Shown here in pieces: positions 33,618-38,127 of a DNA stretch of 38,127 nt (position 1 is the stretch's first letter; each line of letters begins with the position of its first letter). The notes under the pieces are model-generated. The model saw nothing but the letters and a program-made list of their open reading frames with translations. It was not told where the DNA came from and did no database searches. Source of the stretch: Syntrophobacteraceae bacterium (GTDB lineage Bacteria; Desulfobacterota; Syntrophobacteria; Syntrophobacterales; Syntrophobacteraceae); assembly GCA_013314815.1 (NCBI GenBank), contig JABUEY010000023.1, positions 1-38,127 of the forward strand, in the 5' to 3' direction. The position numbers and the translations under genes are program-made.

Positions 33618-34250
33618 ATGAATTTCATCAGGCTGCTCGTCACAGGGCTCCTTGTGCTGGGATCGACCTCCTGCGCAGGCCGCCTGTTTTCCTCGACACC
33701 CCCCGCGTACTTCGAGGTGAATTACCCCTTTCAGGCCGTTGACTGCGGCGGGAGCATCCGCGCACGGGTCCGTGTATGGCCCTTTTCCGCCTCGCCCCCC
33801 TTTGACCGGGATCAGATGATTGTCCTTTCACCCTCCCGGCAGGTTCACTTTTCTTCCCGCTACCGCTGGATCAGCCCTCCGGGCGACATGGTTTCCGACA
33901 GAATTCTGCGCGACATGGCGATGGACAATCTTTTCACAAAGGTGTTTGCCGCAGTGAACCCGTCGAGAGCCTCGGCGGAGATGAGCGGGCATATCTTCCG
34001 CTTTGCGGTGGAAGACTTCGGCGATCGGGCCCGCGTGGTACTCGAATCCGAAGTCACCCTGTACAGGGATAAACCCAGGGCACAAATCCTCTTCAAGAAG
34101 CACTACGTCATGGAGGGTACGCCGACGGCATCACCGGATCCACAGTACTTTGCGGAATCGGCGAGCGAACTGGTTGCCGAACTGTCGGCCCGGCTGCGCG
34201 GCGATCTCTGCACTATGTTGAAAGACAGCTCGTTTCAAGACGGCGACTGA
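33618..34250 (+). CDS. ABC-transport auxiliary lipoprotein (MCE-associated)
   Basis: 210 residues. The N-terminus is a lipoprotein signal peptide with the lipobox LGSTSC, so the mature protein begins at Cys19 or so and is lipid-anchored. The remainder fits the ABC-type transport auxiliary lipoprotein component family (YbaY/PqiC-like), often the last gene of Mce/Mla operons: [30 protein letters not shown] in the middle, shown as [10 protein letters not shown] and [13 protein letters not shown] 33618 has AGGA 7 nt upstream; ATG 33612 is also in frame but too close. The 3' end overlaps the convergent dnaA-like gene by 38 bp. Confidence 0.78.
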   Translation: MNFIRLLVTGLLVLGSTSCAGRLFSSTPPAYFEVNYPFQAVDCGGSIRARVRVWPFSASPPFDRDQMIVLSPSRQVHFSSRYRWISPPGDMVSDRILRDMAMDNLFTKVFAAVNPSRASAEMSGHIFRFAVEDFGDRARVVLESEVTLYRDKPRAQILFKKHYVMEGTPTASPDPQYFAESASELVAELSARLRGDLCTMLKDSSFQDGD

Positions 34251-35565
34251 CGTATTCCACCTGCCGTTTCAGTTTGCTGCTGCTGCCCGCCATCTCCCTG
34301 GCCAGGCCGTTGACGGCGTACAGGACCGAACTGTGGCTTCGCTTGAACGACTTGCCGATGGAATTCAAAGACTCCGTCGTGTACTGGCGGGACAGGTACA
34401 TGGCTATTTTTCGAGCCATGGCCAGATCTTTCTTGCGTGACGGGGACCGGAGCTCTTCCGGTGTGATCTGAAAGCTCGCGCAGACGACCTTCTGTATGTG
34501 GTCGACCGTAATCTTGGGAAGGCGGTCCAGCATGGTTTGAGTGACGTCCCTGGCAAGGTCGATGCATATGGGCACATTCAAAATGTTTGCCTTGGCGATC
34601 ATCCCGACCAGGCAACTTTCCAGCTGACGCACATCCCCCGTGATTCGGTCCGCCAGGAATTCCATTATCTCCATGGGCAGCACCACATTTTCCGAACGCG
34701 TCTTGTGCCGGATGATCTCGATGCGCGTCTTGAAATCGGGCCGCTCGATGGGCGCCACCATAATTCCGCTCAACCTCGACTGCAGCTCCATGCTCAACCT
34801 CGGGATATCCTTCGGGCAGGTATTTCCCGTACAGAGGATCTTCTTGCCTCGATCCATCAGTTCATCGAGGGTAAATACGAGTTCGCTCTGTATCTTCTCT
34901 TTTCCGCTGAAAAATTCGATCTTTTCGAGGAGGAGCACGTCACACGCCGCGCGGAACTTGTTCTTGAACGCTTCCATGCTTCCGTTCTTGATGGAATAGA
35001 TCATTTCATTGGCGAATTGTTCAGCGGTGGCATACTGCACGCGGAGCTCAGGCCTCTGGACATGGAGATAATTGCCCACGGCATGGGTAAGATGACTCTT
35101 GCCCAGTCCCGTGTCTGAAAGCAGAAAAACCGACTGGTTGTACACCTGGCGATTGTCTGCCATCGCCAGGGCGGTGGCATAGGCAAACTGGTTGCTGGTC
35201 CCCACAACAAACCGGTCGAAAGTGAACCTCGGATTGAAGGCCGGACTGGACCTCTTGATCAGATCCGCCATACTGATCTGTCTCGGCCCCTCGGTCATTT
35301 CCTCCTCGTGCCTGTCCTGCCGGGGCTCTGAAACGATCCGGTAATCCAGCTTCTGTACCTGCGGAAAGTGTTGGCGCAATGCAGCAAGCAGTTTCAACTC
35401 GAGCTTTTCTCGCAGCCACTCAACATGGAACCGATTCCGGCAGCCCAGAACGAGGCGCCCTTCTTCGAGCCCCAGAAAATCGAGCGTGGAAACCCAGAGA
35501 TCGTATTGCCCCCTGGACAGACTCTTTTGAAGTTGATTCTTAATGGATAACCATTCTTGCTCCAT
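34213..35565 (-). CDS. DnaA-family AAA+ protein with altered Walker B motif
   Basis: 450 residues with the full DnaA layout: domain I (W-L-x-I-K-N-Q-L at the start), a short linker, AAA+ domain III and a C-terminal helix-turn-helix domain IV. Walker A is [14 protein letters not shown] near residue 152. The Walker B segment reads [14 protein letters not shown], whereas DnaA has LLIDDIQF, so both acidic residues change to Glu-Lys. Domain IV has [12 protein letters not shown] instead of RDHTTVLHA: Arg and His remain, Asp is lost. It may be the replication initiator of this organism or a specialised paralog; I cannot tell. ATG 35565 has AGGAGGGGGG upstream. A divergent form is clear, loss of ATPase activity is inferred. 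Confidence 0.75.
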   Translation of the reverse strand: MEQEWLSIKNQLQKSLSRGQYDLWVSTLDFLGLEEGRLVLGCRNRFHVEWLREKLELKLLAALRQHFPQVQKLDYRIVSEPRQDRHEEEMTEGPRQISMADLIKRSSPAFNPRFTFDRFVVGTSNQFAYATALAMADNRQVYNQSVFLLSDTGLGKSHLTHAVGNYLHVQRPELRVQYATAEQFANEMIYSIKNGSMEAFKNKFRAACDVLLLEKIEFFSGKEKIQSELVFTLDELMDRGKKILCTGNTCPKDIPRLSMELQSRLSGIMVAPIERPDFKTRIEIIRHKTRSENVVLPMEIMEFLADRITGDVRQLESCLVGMIAKANILNVPICIDLARDVTQTMLDRLPKITVDHIQKVVCASFQITPEELRSPSRKKDLAMARKIAMYLSRQYTTESLNSIGKSFKRSHSSVLYAVNGLAREMAGSSSKLKRQVEYVSRRLETSCLST

Positions 35566-35756
35566 AGTAAGACGCCATTCCCCCCTCCTCAGCATTCGGG
35601 TACCCCCAGGAATGCGTGCACCCAAGAGCCGGCACGCTTCCAACCCTTCCGCCGAAAGAAACCCCCCCTTGTTTTCGGATCGCCATCCCGGATTGAGTAA
35701 AAGATGCGAGGGCTAAGACCGATTCCGCCCTCAAAGCCCCTCTGCTAGTGGGGACT

Positions 35757-35785
35757 GTATTAGTGAAGAAAAGAGATTTGGTCAA
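35757..35785 (-). promoter_or_regulatory. Candidate promoter of the dnaA-like gene
   Basis: On the minus strand, TTGACC (35785-35780), a 17-bp spacer and TAATAC (35762-35757). The -35 box is good (5 of 6), the -10 box weak. It lies about 190 bp upstream of the start codon. Confidence 0.35.
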
Positions 35786-36256
35786 TGTTGATCTGGCGAG
35801 TTCTGAGCAAGATCGTCCGAAAGGTCCCACCCCCTGAATTTCATCACGATGAACGGATGTTAGAGGCAACGTTAACATAAGCCCTTGAGAGCATAACGTT
35901 TTTCTCTTAAATAAATTGCCATGAAATTTCAATAAGTTATTTTTCTTCGATTCGATTGTTCTCCAAACAGGTATAGGTTGAACTTCTCTTTTCTCCCTTT
36001 TTCGTACGAATTCTTTTTCCAGAAACAAGGGGGGAACCGGACAGACCCCGATCTCTGTTCATCCCGCGTCCCTCCTTTCCACCAGCCGTTTTCTGCCACG
36101 TCCACCAGCATGGATCATCGCTGCAACGAGGAATCGGCCTGAATTCTGTAGTGTCGACCCTTCCGGAGAAAGAATGCTCTTCTTCCCGCTCAAGCAGAAC
36201 CTGCAAGATGACCTGTTGCGTCAATGACGGTCTTGGCCAATGAAGTTTGTCGCGGG

Positions 36257-36322
36257 TGTATTTCACCTTTGTGTGACAAGTGTCCGGGTACGCGTTTTTT
36301 TCATGAGAACCGATTTTTTCCC
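36257..36322 (-). repeat. Dispersed repeat, copy B
   Basis: Starts TGTATTTCACCTTTG and ends near TTTTTTCCC on the plus strand. It is the partner of 29923-29983, sharing GTATTnCACCTTTG, GACAA, GTCCG, CGCG and TTTCATGA in the same order. Copies of this kind in two intergenic regions suggest a family dispersed in the genome. Confidence 0.6.
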
Positions 36323-36421
36323 TTCGTTCTTCCTTGTACCCCGGTTTTTGGATATAAAGTATTGTTGTTTTTCATCGAACCTTTCAAGGTCACGTGAAAA
36401 GGAAAGGATTCCACGGGGCGC

Positions 36422-36988
36422 ATGTCCATCCCAACCAGAAGAGAATGCCTGTTCCTGATGGAACAGATTCAGATGCCGGGCCATATAAGAAAACACAGTT
36501 TGATGGTGGCTGAAATTGCATTATACTTGAGCCGCCTTTTGAACAGGAACAGCACCAGACTGAATCTCGAACTCGTTGAAGCAGCCGCTCTTCTCCACGA
36601 CATAGCCAAGGCTCGCAGTCTGCACACCGGTGAGAACCACAGTGAACTGGGAGCCAGCATGCTGCTCGAATGGGGATTCCCGCCTCTTGCTCCGATTGTC
36701 AGAGAACATGTCAGTTTGGATCTTCAACGTCTCCGAGGACCGGTCACCGAATCGCTGGTCGTGAATTATGCCGACAAGCGCGTAAAGCATGACCAGGTCG
36801 TGACCATCGAAGATCGTTTCCATGACCTGGTGGAAAGGTATGGGAGGACACAGGACCACAGGAAATGGATCCTGCAGAAGCTCGACGTGTATCGAGCACT
36901 CGAAAGGAAGATCTTCGATCATCTAGCCATAAGTCCTTCCGGGGTGGAATTGATGTGTTTGTCCGTTCCCGGTTGGCCTGAAGATTGA
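36422..36988 (+). CDS. HD-domain phosphohydrolase-like protein
   Basis: 188 residues. An HD domain with the metal-binding pattern HSLMVAEIALYL (first His), LLHDIAKARSL (His-Asp pair near residue 58), a His-containing loop (ENHSELGASMLLEWGF), and a later Asp in NYADKRVKHD. Small HD proteins of this kind hydrolyse nucleotides or phosphoesters. The substrate cannot be inferred. ATG 36422 has only a weak upstream purine stretch. The gene ends 11 bp before ddl and is probably cotranscribed with it. Confidence 0.75.
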   Translation: MSIPTRRECLFLMEQIQMPGHIRKHSLMVAEIALYLSRLLNRNSTRLNLELVEAAALLHDIAKARSLHTGENHSELGASMLLEWGFPPLAPIVREHVSLDLQRLRGPVTESLVVNYADKRVKHDQVVTIEDRFHDLVERYGRTQDHRKWILQKLDVYRALERKIFDHLAISPSGVELMCLSVPGWPED

Positions 36989-36999
36989 GTGGGAGAGCC

Positions 37000-37938
37000 A
37001 TGAAAAACAGGAAACTTACCGTGGCGCTGCTTTCTGGAGGAACATCCGCGGAACGCGACGTGTCCCTCAAGAGCGGCAAACAGGTGTTCGATGCCCTGAA
37101 CAAGGAACGCTATGAAGTGATTCACTATGACCCTGCCCACGACCTTGTCCGCCTCGCTCAGGATTCGGCGAAGATCGACGTGGCACTCATCATTCTGCAC
37201 GGCAGGCTTGGTGAGGACGGGACCATCCAGGGGCTCCTGGAATCCCTCGGCATCCCCTACCAGGGAAGCGGCGTGCTGGGAAGCGCCCTGGCCATGAACA
37301 AGATCGTCAGCAAGCAGCTCTACCTGCAGGCCGGCCTTCCGGTAGCTCCATTCCTTGTCGCGGACAGGAAGAATCCGGAGCCGCCTGATCGCCTGATCGA
37401 CCGGCTTGGGCTTCCCGTGGTGGTGAAGCCGGAGCACGAGGGGTCAAGCATCGGGCTGAGCATAGTGAGGACGGAAGCCCGGTTGCCTTCGGCCCTGGAA
37501 GACGGCTGGAAATACGACCGGAGATGCCTGGTCGAGAAATACATCCAGGGGATGGAGGTCACCGGGGGTATTCTCGGCAATGATCACCTGCAGGCACTCC
37601 CGCTGGTAGAAATCATCCCGGGCGAGGGATATGATTTTTTCAATTACGAGGCCAAGTACACACCCGGGGCATCCAGGGAGATCTGCCCCGCCCGCCTGTC
37701 AGAGGAACTTACCGCGACAGCGCAGGATTACGCTCTGAGGGCCCACAAGGCTCTGTGCTGCAGGGGATACAGCAGAACGGACATGATCGTATCGGGCGGC
37801 GATATTTTCGTGCTCGAAACGAACACCATACCCGGCATGACTCAAACAAGCCTCTTTCCTCAGGCCGCCGCTGCCGCGGGGATTTCCTTTTCCGGGCTGA
37901 TGGACCGACTCATCGAACTGGCGATGGAAACCGCCTAA
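37000..37938 (+). CDS. ddl: D-alanine--D-alanine ligase
   Basis: 312 residues. Makes the D-Ala-D-Ala dipeptide of peptidoglycan. The N-terminal LLSGGTSAERDVSLKSG, ILHGRLGEDGTIQGLLES, the ATP-grasp VVKPEHEGSSIGL and the C-terminal RTDMIVSGGDIFVLETNTIPGMT motif (shown as YSRTDMIV and LETNTIPGMT) are the family blocks in order. ATG 37000 is preceded by GGGAG; the frame is open to TTG 36985, overlapping the HD gene, but the ATG is preferred. Its TAA stop overlaps the stop of the opposite-strand gene. Confidence 0.95.
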   Translation: MKNRKLTVALLSGGTSAERDVSLKSGKQVFDALNKERYEVIHYDPAHDLVRLAQDSAKIDVALIILHGRLGEDGTIQGLLESLGIPYQGSGVLGSALAMNKIVSKQLYLQAGLPVAPFLVADRKNPEPPDRLIDRLGLPVVVKPEHEGSSIGLSIVRTEARLPSALEDGWKYDRRCLVEKYIQGMEVTGGILGNDHLQALPLVEIIPGEGYDFFNYEAKYTPGASREICPARLSEELTATAQDYALRAHKALCCRGYSRTDMIVSGGDIFVLETNTIPGMTQTSLFPQAAAAAGISFSGLMDRLIELAMETA

Positions 37939-38127
37939 AGTCTTTCCATAAGGATTTGGACCTGCATTCTTCGGGATGCGTACGACCGGGACAGCATCGA
38001 GGTGAACGCATCCACAAAGTCCGAATCCGTATCGATTCGCAGGTGGCACTCCGGGCTGATCCCGGTTACGGGTTCGAATTCGGCTATCATGTCATCGAGA
38101 TGCCGAAGGCGAGCATCCGACAACCCC
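37935..38127 (-). CDS. C-terminal fragment of an unidentified protein
   Basis: The frame is open to the window edge, so at least 62 residues of a longer protein are seen. It ends in a basic, Met/Leu-containing tail (SYASRRMQVQILMERL). I recognise no family. Its TAG stop overlaps the ddl stop, so the two genes converge. Because the 5' part is missing, no function is proposed. Confidence 0.5.
   Translation of the reverse strand, partial: GLSDARLRHLDDMIAEFEPVTGISPECHLRIDTDSDFVDAFTSMLSRSYASRRMQVQILMERL

Larger units (their letters stand above)
35566..36421. other. Intergenic region with AT-rich patch, upstream of two divergent genes
   Basis: No convincing gene. An AT-rich patch lies at about 35865-35950, and a TATAAA box near 36352 could serve the HD gene. 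Repeat copy B lies at 36257-36322. I looked for DnaA boxes (TTATCCACA-like) as signs of an origin beside the dnaA-like gene and found none. The minus-strand frame at 35937-36266 has no family character. Confidence 0.45.

Noticed and set aside
35937-36266. 109-residue minus-strand ORF
   Set aside because: Starts inside repeat copy B, lacks family motifs and has low-quality composition; not called as a gene.
35566-36421. Origin of replication beside the dnaA-like gene
   Set aside because: Only an AT-rich patch is present; no DnaA-box cluster was found.

Overview
The window looks like a chromosomal stretch of an anaerobic deltaproteobacterium, most likely a syntrophic or sulfate-reducing lineage near Syntrophobacter. 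That is inference from gene content: ferredoxin-dependent 2-oxoacid oxidoreductase, heterodisulfide-reductase (Hdr) proteins, a selenoprotein, KDO genes and a Gram-negative Mla system. The sequence is G+C-rich with frequent GTG and TTG starts. No prophage, intact IS or CRISPR array was seen.

Positions 3-320 are the tail of a Lon-family protease, followed by a terminator (386-416). A strong promoter (803-830) precedes a 10.5 kb operon (992-11564): korD, korA, korB and korC; a 1118-residue HdrA-like flavoprotein with an inserted GltD-like module; an MvhD-HdrC-HdrB fusion; and an HdrA-MvhD fusion. The last is split by an in-frame TGA at 9729-9731, best read as selenocysteine, with a SECIS-like hairpin just downstream. 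The set looks like a dedicated 2-oxoacid:ferredoxin oxidoreductase/Hdr complex that could bifurcate or confurcate electrons. This is the most interesting part of the window.

On the minus strand lie a PEP/pyruvate-binding-domain protein (11575-13902) and glnE (14000-16747). Rightward follow kdsB, a 529-bp structured intergenic region with a possible sigma-54 promoter, carA, carB, purF and kdsD (KDO, carbamoyl phosphate and purine synthesis). Next is a membrane M48 protease with TPR repeats, convergent with a queD/DUF2333 pair.

The 864 bp between queD and a tRNA-CAT gene (29217-30080) is a graveyard: a decayed IS200-like/RAYT transposase, short degenerate repeats, and a roughly 60-bp element that recurs near 36257. 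After the tRNA and its terminator, ihfA leads into a four-gene Mla-type lipid transport operon (STAS-permease, ATPase, MCE protein, lipoprotein). This converges on a divergent DnaA-family gene with an altered Walker B motif. The window ends with an HD-domain protein, a D-Ala-D-Ala ligase and a partial minus-strand gene.
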